From Paucimonas lemoignei (lineage in GTDB: Bacteria; Pseudomonadota; Gammaproteobacteria; Burkholderiales; Burkholderiaceae_D), in contig NZ_SLZQ01000006.1 in NCBI RefSeq assembly GCF_004342585.1, forward strand, positions 186,001 to 250,000: a stretch of 64,000 nt of DNA, written 5' to 3'. Shown here piece by piece: positions 26,360 through 35,012 of this stretch. The first letter of the stretch is position 1. Each line of letters begins with the position of its first letter. A program made the translations under genes and the position numbers. Below the pieces are notes generated by a model. That model ran no database searches, had not been told where the DNA came from, and saw only the letters and a program-made list of their open reading frames with translations.

Positions 26360-27496
26360 ATGAAAAAGTCTGCGCTGGGTGCATTATTTTTAACGCTATG
26401 TATCGGCACGATTACGGCAGAGGCTGCGACACGAGCCAGCGCAGGCTCCGCGTCGCGTTCGGCCGCTAAGAAGACCATCGTTAAAAAGACCGCAGCACCG
26501 CCACCCCGGAAACGCAAAGTCGTTGCCGCCAAAGAGAAAACCACGCGCACCACAGTCGTTAGCCAGAACTCCAGGGAAAAAATCGTCAAGCAGGTCAGCG
26601 TCGTCAACGGCAAGCGCAAGGTCAGCTATGAGCAGGTGACGGCGCGCCGTGTCATGCCTTCGGTAGCGCCCGTACTTACGGCGGGCGATCTGGCGGGATT
26701 AAACCGGACGCATGACCCGCTGGAACTGAAGTCGAATGTGGCGCTGGTGGTCGATGAATCCTCTTCTGAAGTGCTGTTTGAAAAAAATCCGGATATCGCA
26801 CTGCCGATTGCTTCCATTACCAAGCTGATGACCGGCCTGGTCGTGGTGGAATCGAACCAGAATATGGAAGAAGTGCTGGAAGTGACGACGGATGATATCG
26901 ATCGCCTGAAGAATAGCGCTTCACGCCTGGCCATCGGCACGCGCCTGTCTCGGGCGAATCTCTTGCATCTGGCTTTGATGAGTTCGGAAAACCGTGCCGC
27001 GTCAGCGCTTGGCCGTAACTATCCTGGTGGCTTGCCTGCCTTTGTGGCTGCCATGAATGCCAAGGCCAGAGTGCTGGGCATGCGCGATACGCATTTTGTT
27101 GATTCCAACGGTTTATCCAGCGGTAATGTCGCCAGCGCGCGTGACTTGGCGAAGCTCGTGGTAGCGGCACAAAAGCACCCGATTCTGGGGCAGTATTCGA
27201 CCGCGCCGGATTCGGTGGTCGCATCGAACGGCAGGTCGCTGCAATATCGCAACACCAATCACCTGGTGAACAATCCCAACTGGGAAATCGGTTTGCAGAA
27301 AACCGGCTATATCGCTGAGGCGGGACGTTGCCTGGTCATGCAGACGTATATCAGGGGACGCTCGATCGTGATGGTATTTCTCGATTCGAAGGGAAAGGAA
27401 TCGCGCCTGGGCGACGCAGCTCGCATCCGCAGGTGGATCGAGGCAGTCAAGTTCAATGCCGTTACTACTTCTGTCGCGGCAGGCGGTAACGGCTGA
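26360..27496 (+). CDS. pbpG: D-alanyl-D-alanine endopeptidase (PBP7/8-like)
   Basis: The 378-residue protein has a signal peptide ending near residue 21 (TITAEAA) and then a lysine/arginine-rich, low-complexity stretch (about 30-60: KKTIVKKTAAPPPRKRKVVAAKE). The penicillin-binding S11 peptidase domain carries SxxK in ASITKLMTG, SxN in SSENRAASAL and the KTG box in LQKTGYIAEAGRC. PBP7 cleaves D-Ala-meso-DAP cross-links in peptidoglycan in the periplasm. The basic linker is unusual compared with E. coli PbpG and may bind the wall or the membrane. Confidence 0.92.
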   Translation: MKKSALGALFLTLCIGTITAEAATRASAGSASRSAAKKTIVKKTAAPPPRKRKVVAAKEKTTRTTVVSQNSREKIVKQVSVVNGKRKVSYEQVTARRVMPSVAPVLTAGDLAGLNRTHDPLELKSNVALVVDESSSEVLFEKNPDIALPIASITKLMTGLVVVESNQNMEEVLEVTTDDIDRLKNSASRLAIGTRLSRANLLHLALMSSENRAASALGRNYPGGLPAFVAAMNAKARVLGMRDTHFVDSNGLSSGNVASARDLAKLVVAAQKHPILGQYSTAPDSVVASNGRSLQYRNTNHLVNNPNWEIGLQKTGYIAEAGRCLVMQTYIRGRSIVMVFLDSKGKESRLGDAARIRRWIEAVKFNAVTTSVAAGGNG

Positions 27497-27535
27497 GCCC
27501 CGTGCTAAGTCGATAGCGGGAGCTCGTAAGCATCG

Positions 27536-28327
27536 TCAGGATGCACCGCCCTGCGGCACATAACCCAGCACGGCGGAAATCTGCGATGCCGTGCCGATCA
27601 GATCTTCCAGCCATTCTTCCTGCAGGCGATCAGCCGGCGCAGAGATCGACAGGCCAGCGACGAGTCGCCCGGAATCGTCCCGGATGCCGGCGGCCATGCA
27701 GCGCACGCCGAGTTCCAGTTCTTCATTATCCCGCGCATAGCCGAGTGCGCGCACCATGCTCAGCTCGCGTTCCAGCTTGGTCAAGTCGGTAATCGAATTC
27801 TTGTTGTGGCCGGCAAGCCCGGTACGGGTTGCATAGGCGCGTACAGCCTTGGGATCGTCCAGCGACAGAAAAAGCTTTCCGGTGGATGTCAGGTGCAAAG
27901 GCGCCCGGCCGCCGATAGCCCGTACCACTTGCATACCGGAACGCTCCGAGAAGGAACGATCGACATAGACGATCTCGTCACCCTGGCGTACCGACAGGTT
28001 GATGGTTTGATGCGTCTTCCGGTGCAGGTTGCGCATGAATTCGAGTGCCGCTTCACGCACATTGATGCGGCTCTTGACGATGTTGCCCAGCTCTAGCAGC
28101 CTCATGCCCAGACGATAGGAGCCCGGATCGGAGCGATCGACGAAACGCTTCAGCACCAGGTCATTGAGGATGCGGTGCGCAGTAGAGGGATGTAGACCAG
28201 TCGTTGCCGCCAAGTCTTTCAGACTGACTGGATCCGGCTGTTCTGCCAAGGCATCCAGCAGCGCTACCATGCGCTCGATCACCTGGATCGAGGTTTTGTC
28301 CGTATCACTTGTGGAATCGGGTTTCAT
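27536..28327 (-). CDS. IclR-family transcriptional regulator
   Basis: The 263-residue protein has an N-terminal winged helix-turn-helix (VSLKDLAATTGLHPSTAHRILNDLVLKRF) and a C-terminal IclR effector-binding domain (VRAIGGRAPLHLTSTGKLFLS, ELELGVRCMAAGIRDDSGRLVAGLSISAPADRL). IclR regulators respond to small carbon metabolites. No catabolic gene is next to it; it is divergent from dgkA across 125 bp. Its target cannot be deduced from context. Confidence 0.92.
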   Translation of the reverse strand: MKPDSTSDTDKTSIQVIERMVALLDALAEQPDPVSLKDLAATTGLHPSTAHRILNDLVLKRFVDRSDPGSYRLGMRLLELGNIVKSRINVREAALEFMRNLHRKTHQTINLSVRQGDEIVYVDRSFSERSGMQVVRAIGGRAPLHLTSTGKLFLSLDDPKAVRAYATRTGLAGHNKNSITDLTKLERELSMVRALGYARDNEELELGVRCMAAGIRDDSGRLVAGLSISAPADRLQEEWLEDLIGTASQISAVLGYVPQGGAS

Positions 28328-28452
28328 AACGTGAAAATGTAAGGCGATGTTTGTTTATACCACAATGTGAAAAAATCAAAAAGACCCGTAGGAAATTTTG
28401 TGTCATATACGCTGCTACAATCCGAGTCTTTTACCGGCCAAGGCGGTGATGC

Positions 28453-28857
28453 ATGTCCAACCAAGATTCCTCATTCAGCGAATTCAAAAGCAAGAGCGGT
28501 TTGAAACGGATTTCGTCCGCACTGTGTTATTCGCTAGCCGGATTGAAAACTGCCTGGACGCATGAGCATGCGTTTCGCCAGGAACTGATGGTTGCCATTC
28601 CCGGTTTCATCGTTGCCCTGCTTGTGCCGGTAAGCCCGGTGGAAAAACTGCTGTTGATTGGCGTGCTGGTCCTGGTGTTGATTACCGAGCTGATCAATTC
28701 TTCCATTGAGGCGATCGTCGATCGTGTGTCACTGGAACGCCATCCTTTGTCGAAGAATGCCAAGGATCTGGGCAGTGCGGCAGTCTTGCTCGCCGTTCTT
28801 CTCGCCATGGCTACATGGGCGGTGATTCTGCTGCCGCTGCTTATTGGCCGCATCTAA
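28453..28857 (+). CDS. dgkA: Diacylglycerol kinase
   Basis: The 134-residue protein has three predicted membrane helices and the DgkA signature LVLVLITELINSSIEAIVDRVS, which supplies catalytic and metal-binding glutamates. It phosphorylates diacylglycerol released during glycan and lipid turnover to phosphatidate at the inner membrane. N-terminal GLKRISSALCYSLAGLKTAWTHEHAFRQEL is typical of the family. It stands alone between the IclR gene and the sulfur island. Confidence 0.94.
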   Translation: MSNQDSSFSEFKSKSGLKRISSALCYSLAGLKTAWTHEHAFRQELMVAIPGFIVALLVPVSPVEKLLLIGVLVLVLITELINSSIEAIVDRVSLERHPLSKNAKDLGSAAVLLAVLLAMATWAVILLPLLIGRI

Positions 28858-29029
28858 ATACAGGATATCGTACCTGCTGTTCCAGTTACGCCGGATGGCG
28901 ACTGTAATCTGGCAGCACATCCGTACTGCGTTTGCGCATGTCATATAAATATGCGAAATGCTTCGTTGTCTGTGCTTTTGTTCTTCCCTACCATCGGTGC
29001 ATACAGCACTCAAAAGGGATGGAACAACA

Positions 29030-30004
29030 ATGTACAAGACAATCAAAAAAATCACCGTAGTATTGCTGGCTTCCGCACTTGGTTTCGCAAGTGCGGCGAA
29101 GGCCGAGCCACTGAAAGAAATCAAACTCGACTACGCTTATTATTCGCCGCAGAGCCTGGTCATCAAACGCAATGGCTGGCTGGAACAGGAATTCAAGGCA
29201 CAAGGCGTGAAGATCAGCTGGGTGTTTTCACGTGGCAGCAATAATTCTCTGGAATTCCTGAATAGCGGTGCATCCAACTTTGCGCTTACCTCTGGCATTT
29301 CTGCGCTGGTAGCGCGTACCAACGGTCAGCCGGTCAAAGCCGTCTACAGTTTTCAATGGTCTGAGCCTAGCGCGCTCGTCGTGACTGCGAATTCGCCGAT
29401 TCGCGCTGTGGCTGACATCAAGGGAAGGAAAGTTGCCGCCACCAAGGGCACCGATCCTTATTTCTTCCTGCTGCGCACTTTTGATGCAAATAGCCTGAAG
29501 CCATCCGATGTCGAGATCGTCCATCTGCAGCATCCCGAAGGGCGTACGGCGCTAGAGCAGGGGCGCGTCGATGTCTGGGCCGGCTTGGATCCGCATATGG
29601 CTGCGGCACAGAATGGCGGCGCGCGCTTCGTGTATCGCAATCCGGCATTTGGCCTGGGGGCGTTTCTCAATACCAGCGAATCGTTTTTGAGCGAGCAGCC
29701 GCAGGCCGTGCGTGCGGTGCTGAAGGCATACGAGCGGGCACGCCGCTGGATTGTCGCCAATCCGAAGCAGGCTGCCGAACTGGTGGCCGAGGAAACCAAG
29801 CTGCCGGTGGAGGTGATCGCTTTGCAAATGGGGCGCTACAGCTTTGACCGCCCCGTGCCGGGTGCAGCGCATATCGAGGCAATTAAGCCGGTGATTCCAT
29901 TGCTGCGTCAGGACGGTATCCTGCGCCGCAATGCCGATGTGGATGGCCCGCTGAATACCCTGATCGACGCGCGCATTGCAGCCGACGTCGTCGCGGAGAA
30001 GTAA
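29030..30004 (+). CDS. ABC transporter substrate-binding protein, sulfonate/taurine type
   Basis: From the ATG at 29030 the protein is 324 residues with a signal peptide (VVLLASALGFASAAKAE). The body has SsuA/NrtA-like features: LDYAYYSPQSLVIKRNGWLEQEFKAQGVKISW, SNNSLEFLNSGASNFALTSG, IRAVADIKGRKVAATKGTDPYFFLLR and GRTALEQGRVDVWAGLDPHMA. It is periplasmic and delivers an organosulfur compound, probably a sulfonate, to the permease encoded two bases downstream. It differs clearly from the two other SsuA-like proteins in the window. A start at 28958 is rejected because it precedes the signal peptide by 24 residues. Confidence 0.88.
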   Translation: MYKTIKKITVVLLASALGFASAAKAEPLKEIKLDYAYYSPQSLVIKRNGWLEQEFKAQGVKISWVFSRGSNNSLEFLNSGASNFALTSGISALVARTNGQPVKAVYSFQWSEPSALVVTANSPIRAVADIKGRKVAATKGTDPYFFLLRTFDANSLKPSDVEIVHLQHPEGRTALEQGRVDVWAGLDPHMAAAQNGGARFVYRNPAFGLGAFLNTSESFLSEQPQAVRAVLKAYERARRWIVANPKQAAELVAEETKLPVEVIALQMGRYSFDRPVPGAAHIEAIKPVIPLLRQDGILRRNADVDGPLNTLIDARIAADVVAEK

Positions 30005-30006
30005 TC

Positions 30007-30867
30007 ATGTCCGGGCAAGCCATCATCCTGGGGGCGGAGGGCGCCAAAGCAGCCGATCTCAGCAGCACGTCGAGGGTACGCACATTTGCTATTTCATTGC
30101 GCTCTCAACCGCTGGCCTGGCTGCGTGGGCTCGCGCTGCCGGCGGTTGTGCTGGCGGGCCTGGAAGCCTCTGTGCGCCTTGGCTGGGTGCCGGCTCACTT
30201 GATGCCAGCCCCGAGCGACCTGTTCTATACCTTGCTTGAACTCGCTGATGGTCCTTTGTGGCGCCATATCGCTGCGAGCGCCAAGCGCGTATTTGCCGGA
30301 TTCGGGATTGGCGCCATGCTGGCCATCGTGTTTGGCGCGCTGGTCGGTTTGAGCAAGGTGGCGGAAGACTATATCGAGCCGAGCTTTCAGGCCCTGCGTG
30401 CCGTGCCTGGCCTGGCATGGGTGCCGCTGCTGCTGATATGGCTGGGGATCGATGAGACTTCCAAGATTACCTTGATTGCGATCGGCGCATTCTTTCCGGT
30501 CTACCTGAACCTTGTTGCGGGAATCCGCAATGTGGATCGCAAACTGGTCGAGGTCGGCAGCATGTATGGCTTATCCCAATTGGCGCTGGTCCGCCGCATT
30601 TTCATCCCGGCCGCCAAGCCTTATCTGTTTACCGGCTTGCGCAGCGGCTTGTCGATGGCATGGCTGTGCGTGGTGGCGGCGGAACTTCTGGCCGCGACCC
30701 AGGGTATCGGTTACCTGTTGACCGACGGGCGCGAGGTGTCCCGGCCGGACCTGGTGCTGGTGGCGATCATTGTGCTGGCAGCCATGGGCAAGCTCACCGA
30801 CAGCGTCTTGAAATACTGGGAAGCGCGCAGTCTGCAATGGCGGGATGTATTTGCAGGAGCCGCATAG
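30007..30867 (+). CDS. ABC transporter permease, sulfonate/nitrate/taurine type
   Basis: The 286-residue inner-membrane protein has about six membrane segments and the coupling-helix motif EVGSMYGLSQLALVRRIFIPAAKPYLFTG, equivalent to the EAA loop of SsuC/TauC. It forms the channel for the preceding binding protein. The gene begins two bases after that gene's stop, and its own stop codon overlaps the GTG start of the ATPase gene (TAGTG at 30865-30869). Confidence 0.92.
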   Translation: MSGQAIILGAEGAKAADLSSTSRVRTFAISLRSQPLAWLRGLALPAVVLAGLEASVRLGWVPAHLMPAPSDLFYTLLELADGPLWRHIAASAKRVFAGFGIGAMLAIVFGALVGLSKVAEDYIEPSFQALRAVPGLAWVPLLLIWLGIDETSKITLIAIGAFFPVYLNLVAGIRNVDRKLVEVGSMYGLSQLALVRRIFIPAAKPYLFTGLRSGLSMAWLCVVAAELLAATQGIGYLLTDGREVSRPDLVLVAIIVLAAMGKLTDSVLKYWEARSLQWRDVFAGAA

Positions 30868-31598
30868 TGAGTAAGCTCCTCAATATTCGCGTCGCGCAAA
30901 AAACCTTCGGCGCAACCGTGGTGCTGGAAGACGTGGAGCTGGCACTGGCCGAGCAGGAAATCGTGGCCTTGCTCGGCCCCAGTGGTTGCGGCAAGAGTAC
31001 ATTGCTGCGGATCGCGGCGGGTCTGGACCTGGACTACGCGGGCAATGTCGAGTACGCGACCGAGCTGACGGCGCGCCGCAATTCCGGCGTGGCATACGTG
31101 TTCCAGGAACCGCGCCTGATGCCATGGCTGACGGTGGCGCAAAACATTGGCTTCGCCGATGGCAAACAAGCTGACCAGAAATGGATTTCGCAATTGCTGG
31201 AAGAAGTGGGGCTGGGCGGCTGGGAGTCGGCCTTGCCGAAACAGCTCTCCGGCGGCATGGCGCAGCGGGTGGCGATTGCCCGAGGCTTGTACTCGCGTCC
31301 GCGCGTCTTGCTGCTGGATGAACCCTTCAGCGCAGTCGATGCATTTACCCGAATGAAGCTGCAGGATTTGCTGTTGAGCCTGGCGCGCGAGCACGGGATT
31401 TCCTTGCTGCTCGTGACGCATGACATCGATGAATCGTTGTATCTGGCCGACCGCGTGCTGGTCATGGGTAGCCGCCCCGGGAATGTGCGCAAGTCGATTC
31501 ATGTGCCGCTGCCGCAACCACGCAACCGTGCCGACGAATGGCTGGTTTCATTGAAAGCCGAGGCGCTGGCCGAACTGCACGAGTCGCATGCAATTTGA
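30867..31598 (+). CDS. ABC transporter ATP-binding protein, sulfonate type
   Basis: From a GTG at 30867 the product is 243 residues. It has Walker [12 protein letters not shown], signature LSGGMAQRVAIARGLYSRP, Walker [13 protein letters not shown] and the switch histidine in VTHDIDESL. It resembles SsuB and powers uptake by the two preceding gene products. The GTG start is supported by the one-base overlap with the permease stop and by alignment of VSKLLNIRVAQKTFG with SsuB N-termini. Confidence 0.92.
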   Translation: MSKLLNIRVAQKTFGATVVLEDVELALAEQEIVALLGPSGCGKSTLLRIAAGLDLDYAGNVEYATELTARRNSGVAYVFQEPRLMPWLTVAQNIGFADGKQADQKWISQLLEEVGLGGWESALPKQLSGGMAQRVAIARGLYSRPRVLLLDEPFSAVDAFTRMKLQDLLLSLAREHGISLLLVTHDIDESLYLADRVLVMGSRPGNVRKSIHVPLPQPRNRADEWLVSLKAEALAELHESHAI

Positions 31599-31620
31599 GA
31601 ACGACAGATAGGATGGCAAG

Positions 31621-32877
31621 ATGGGCAACTTACCCAATTTGAGCGAATTGCAGCAACAAGCTGCCGGCTCTGAGCATGGCAAACCGCATCACCTTTTTCA
31701 TCGTGACTTTGGCGCGCTGACGGAGGCGGTGGAGCGAACGGCTTCGGTACTGGCGTTGACCGCGCCCGAACGCGACCGGCAAGGCGGCACTGCCTGGGCC
31801 GAACGGCAAGCCTTGCGTGATAGCGGCTTGCTGACGCTTGCGGTGCCTGCCGCATTCGGCGGTCCGGAAGCTTCCTGGCCATTTATTTACCGCGTCATTC
31901 GCCGTTTTGCCGAAGTCGACAGTTCGCTTGCCCACCTGTTTGCCTTTCAACACCTGCAAGTGGCCAGCATCATCCTGTTTGCCAACCCCGTGCAGAAAGC
32001 GCGTTATCTGGGCGGGACCGTGTCCGAAGGCTGGTTCTGGGGGAATGGCACCAATAGCCTGGGCAATCAGGTGCGGCTGGTCTGGCGCGAGGAGGGCGGC
32101 TATTACGAATTGAGCGGCACCAAGACATTTTGTTCGGGAGCGACTGGCTCGGACATGCTGAATGTGACGGCGCCGCATCCGGAGCGTCCGGATGAGCGCG
32201 TATTCTTTGCCATCCCAACCAAGCGCGCCGGCATTCATGTTCTGGACGACTGGGACAATCTGGGGCAACGTCAAACCGACAGCGGTTCAGTGATTTTCGA
32301 TAACGTGCGGGTCGAGCGCGACGAGGTGCTGGGGCCGCCGGGCACTGCCGGCACGCCGAGGGCGACGCTGCGCACCCTGGTGTCGCAGGTCATCCTGACG
32401 GAAATCTATATCGGCAATGCTCAGGGGGCGCTGCAGAATGCCTGGAAATATACGCACGAGCACGCAAAGCCATGGATGACTTCCGGCGTTGCCAGGGCAA
32501 TCGATGATCCGTTCGTCCATCAACATTACGGCGACTTGTGGATTGCGCTGCGTAGCGCAATCGCCTTGACGGAAGCCGCGGAAGGCCAGTTGCAGCAAGC
32601 CTGGGAGCGTGGCGACGCCTTGACTGCGGATGAGCGTGGAAGGCTGGCTGTGACGATTTACGAGGCAAAGCTTGTCGCTGCCCGCGCCGCGCTCGAAGTG
32701 ACTTCGAAGATTTTCGAGGTGATGGGCGCGCGCGCTACCGCAGCGAAGTATGGATTCGACCGCTTCTGGCGCAACGTACGGGTGCATACCTTGCACGACT
32801 CGCTCGACTACAAGCTGAAGGATGTGGGGAGCTGGGTGCTGACGGGAACGGTGCCGGCGCCTTCCATCTATTCCTGA
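31621..32877 (+). CDS. Acyl-CoA-dehydrogenase-fold flavin monooxygenase (SfnB/DszC-like)
   Basis: The 418-residue protein has the acyl-CoA dehydrogenase fold, with the LAVPAAFGGPEASWPFIYRVIRRFAEVDSSLAHLFAFQHLQ region and the mobile-loop and C-terminal helical domain (VMGARATAAKYGFDRFWRNVRVHTLHDSLDYKLKDVG). This C-terminal pattern is that of group D flavin monooxygenases such as DszC and SfnB/SfnC, not of fatty-acid dehydrogenases. These enzymes use reduced FMN to oxidise sulfur compounds such as dibenzothiophene or dimethyl sulfone. It lies 22 bp after the sulfonate ABC genes, so its substrate is probably what that transporter imports. SsuE, encoded 10 kb away, could supply FMNH2. Confidence 0.82.
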   Translation: MGNLPNLSELQQQAAGSEHGKPHHLFHRDFGALTEAVERTASVLALTAPERDRQGGTAWAERQALRDSGLLTLAVPAAFGGPEASWPFIYRVIRRFAEVDSSLAHLFAFQHLQVASIILFANPVQKARYLGGTVSEGWFWGNGTNSLGNQVRLVWREEGGYYELSGTKTFCSGATGSDMLNVTAPHPERPDERVFFAIPTKRAGIHVLDDWDNLGQRQTDSGSVIFDNVRVERDEVLGPPGTAGTPRATLRTLVSQVILTEIYIGNAQGALQNAWKYTHEHAKPWMTSGVARAIDDPFVHQHYGDLWIALRSAIALTEAAEGQLQQAWERGDALTADERGRLAVTIYEAKLVAARAALEVTSKIFEVMGARATAAKYGFDRFWRNVRVHTLHDSLDYKLKDVGSWVLTGTVPAPSIYS

Positions 32878-32990
32878 GTGGCGCCTCGTTATTTGAACTT
32901 ATTCTAGATAAAGGGCATGCCGCAAGATGCATGCCTCTCGCGGCAAAACTAAAATGCCATGTCCCATGCGCCATGCGGTTGTGCCTGGCG

Positions 32991-33185
32991 TTACTCCTCG
33001 CTGTCGTTATGCAAAACGATTTCGCCCGCTTCCTGTAATCGCACCCGCTCCTCGAACTGCCACTGCCGATAGAACATAGACTTCACCGGCACGAGGGTTC
33101 TGGGATGCGGAAGCGCAATCCAGGCTCGTTCCTCTTGATTGCGATTGACGCGTTTGTGAAATTGCGGCTCGAAGCTGACTGCCAT
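32991..33185 (-). CDS. Small hypothetical protein
   Basis: A 64-residue frame starts at ATG 33185 behind AAGGACGGAAAG. The product is polar (MAVSFEPQFHKRVNRNQEE) with WIALPHPRTLVPVKSMFYRQWQFEERV in the middle and an acidic end. No domain is recognised. It is the only likely gene on the minus strand within the sulfur island. The ribosome-binding site supports it, but coding status is moderate. Confidence 0.4.
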   Translation of the reverse strand: MAVSFEPQFHKRVNRNQEERAWIALPHPRTLVPVKSMFYRQWQFEERVRLQEAGEIVLHNDSEE

Positions 33186-33288
33186 TGTCTTTCCGTCCTT
33201 GATAAAGCTTGGCGTGATGCGCTTGCGATGATATACAAAAGAATGATCATCGGATGAGTTACAAGCTTAGGTCGCGATCGGGCAAGTC

Positions 33289-33298
33289 AAAACGAATA
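33289..33298. promoter_or_regulatory. AAAACGAATA motif upstream of the dipeptide/glutathione-type transporter
   Basis: AAAACGAATA here is identical to the sequence at 40404-40413 before the sulfate-binding protein gene. It is followed by the AT-rich direct repeat GAATATTTTTGAATATTT. It is a candidate half-site of the sulfur regulator (CysB type). Confidence 0.4.
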
Positions 33299-33376
33299 TT
33301 TTTGAATATTTATATACTGTCAGCCTTCAGACAGAAATTCACCGCGCCGCGAATCGTCGGGCAATGAAGGAAAGCC

Positions 33377-34957
33377 ATGTGCAGGATGCAGTCAAGACTA
33401 AAGAATATTGTCGCGCTGGCAGGTTTGCTCCTGTCGCTCGGCGCCGGCCTGCCTGCGCACGCTGCGGCATTACGAATTGGCCTGGCTGCAGACGTGTCCA
33501 CGCTCGATCCGCATTATCTGAATATCGCCCCGAATATTGCGCTGGCCTCGCATATGTTCGATACGCTGGTCGCGGTTAATCCAGATGGTCAACTGGTGCC
33601 CGGACTGGCGGTGTCGTGGCGTGCCGTGGATGCGACGACGTGGGAATTCAGGTTGCGGTCAGGCGTGAAGTTCCACGACGGTACCGAGCTGACAGCCGAG
33701 GATGTGCTGTTTTCGCTGGACCGCCCGGCCACCCTGGTCAGTAGTCCGGGGCCATTTACGAGCTATACCAAGCAGATCGTAGCCAAGGAGGCTCCCGATC
33801 CGCACACCATTATCCTCAAGACGGCAAGGCCGTACGGGCCGCTGCCGCTGGACCTGAGTTCGATTTTCATCGTTTCGAAGAAAGCGGCGTTGCATGCGAA
33901 AACCGCCGATTTCAATAGCGGGAAAGCGGCGATCGGTAGCGGACCATTCAAGCTGGTGCAATTTCTGCGTGGGGACCGCATCGAACTGGCGCGCAATGAG
34001 TTTTATTGGGGCGAAAAGCCGGCCTGGGACAAGGTCAGCCTGCGCATTCTTACCAGTAATGCGCCGCGCCTGGCGGCCTTGCTGGCAGGGGATGTCGATG
34101 CCATCGAAGGCGTACCGGCCGCGCATATCGAACGGATCAAGGCCGACCCGAATTTGCACCTGGAGCAGAAAGTCTCCTGGCGCACCCTGTTCTGGCATCT
34201 GGACCAGTCCGACCGGCCATCGCCATTCATCACCGATAAAGCTGGCAAGCCATTGCCGCGCAATCCCTTGCGCGATATCCGGGTCAGGCAAGCGATTTCC
34301 AGGGCGATCGATCGGCAGGCCCTGGTCAGCCGTACCATGGAGGGTCTGGCGCTGCCGGCTTCGAATCTGGTGGCGCCGGGAATATTTGGTCACAATCCAG
34401 ATCTGCCGGTTGAGAAATACGACCCTGAAGGCGCAAAAAAATTGCTGACGCAAGCGGGCTACCCGGATGGCTTTGCGCTAATGCTGCATGGTCCTAACAA
34501 TCGCTATATCAACGACGCAGCAGTGGTGCAAACGGTAGCCCAGTTTCTCAATCGGGTCGGCATCGCGACGCGCGTGCAAACATTGCCGCTTTCGGTTTAT
34601 TTCGGCAAGGCGCGCAATGGCGAGTTCAGCGCTGCGCTGCTCGGATGGGGGTCGCTGGCCGGTGACTTTGCGCTGCGCACCGTGGTTGGTACGTCCAATC
34701 CGCAAACTGGGTGGGGAAGCTGGAATTGGGGGAAATACAGTAATCCTGCCGTCGATGATCTTGTGCGTCATGCCTTGTCATCGGTGGAGCCGGCGCAGCG
34801 CGAAGAGTTTGCCCGCGACGCCGCAGGAATTGCCTTGGGCGAGTATGCGGTGGTGCCGCTGCACCATCAGTATGCAACCTGGGCAATGCGCAAGGGATTG
34901 AAGTACACTGCGCGGACCGATGAGTTTACCTTTGCCCACCTTTTTCATCCTCAGTAG
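33377..34957 (+). CDS. ABC transporter substrate-binding protein, oligopeptide/glutathione type (SBP family 5)
   Basis: The 526-residue protein has a signal peptide (LAGLLLSLGAGLPAHAA) and the family-5 signature region SWRAVDATTWEFRLRSGVKFHDGTELTAEDVLFSLDR. NPLRDIRVRQAISRAIDRQALVS is typical of DppA/GsiB/OppA proteins. It binds peptides or similar ligands in the periplasm. Its start at 33377 follows GAAGGAAAG. Four transporter genes follow without gaps. Its position between two sulfonate systems suggests a sulfur-containing ligand such as glutathione, but the ligand is not shown by sequence. Confidence 0.9.
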   Translation: MCRMQSRLKNIVALAGLLLSLGAGLPAHAAALRIGLAADVSTLDPHYLNIAPNIALASHMFDTLVAVNPDGQLVPGLAVSWRAVDATTWEFRLRSGVKFHDGTELTAEDVLFSLDRPATLVSSPGPFTSYTKQIVAKEAPDPHTIILKTARPYGPLPLDLSSIFIVSKKAALHAKTADFNSGKAAIGSGPFKLVQFLRGDRIELARNEFYWGEKPAWDKVSLRILTSNAPRLAALLAGDVDAIEGVPAAHIERIKADPNLHLEQKVSWRTLFWHLDQSDRPSPFITDKAGKPLPRNPLRDIRVRQAISRAIDRQALVSRTMEGLALPASNLVAPGIFGHNPDLPVEKYDPEGAKKLLTQAGYPDGFALMLHGPNNRYINDAAVVQTVAQFLNRVGIATRVQTLPLSVYFGKARNGEFSAALLGWGSLAGDFALRTVVGTSNPQTGWGSWNWGKYSNPAVDDLVRHALSSVEPAQREEFARDAAGIALGEYAVVPLHHQYATWAMRKGLKYTARTDEFTFAHLFHPQ

Positions 34958-35012
34958 TATGGCGCCTGCTTTGAATGCCCAGGCTTGCACTCGAGTCGCG
35001 GAGCGATAAGCC

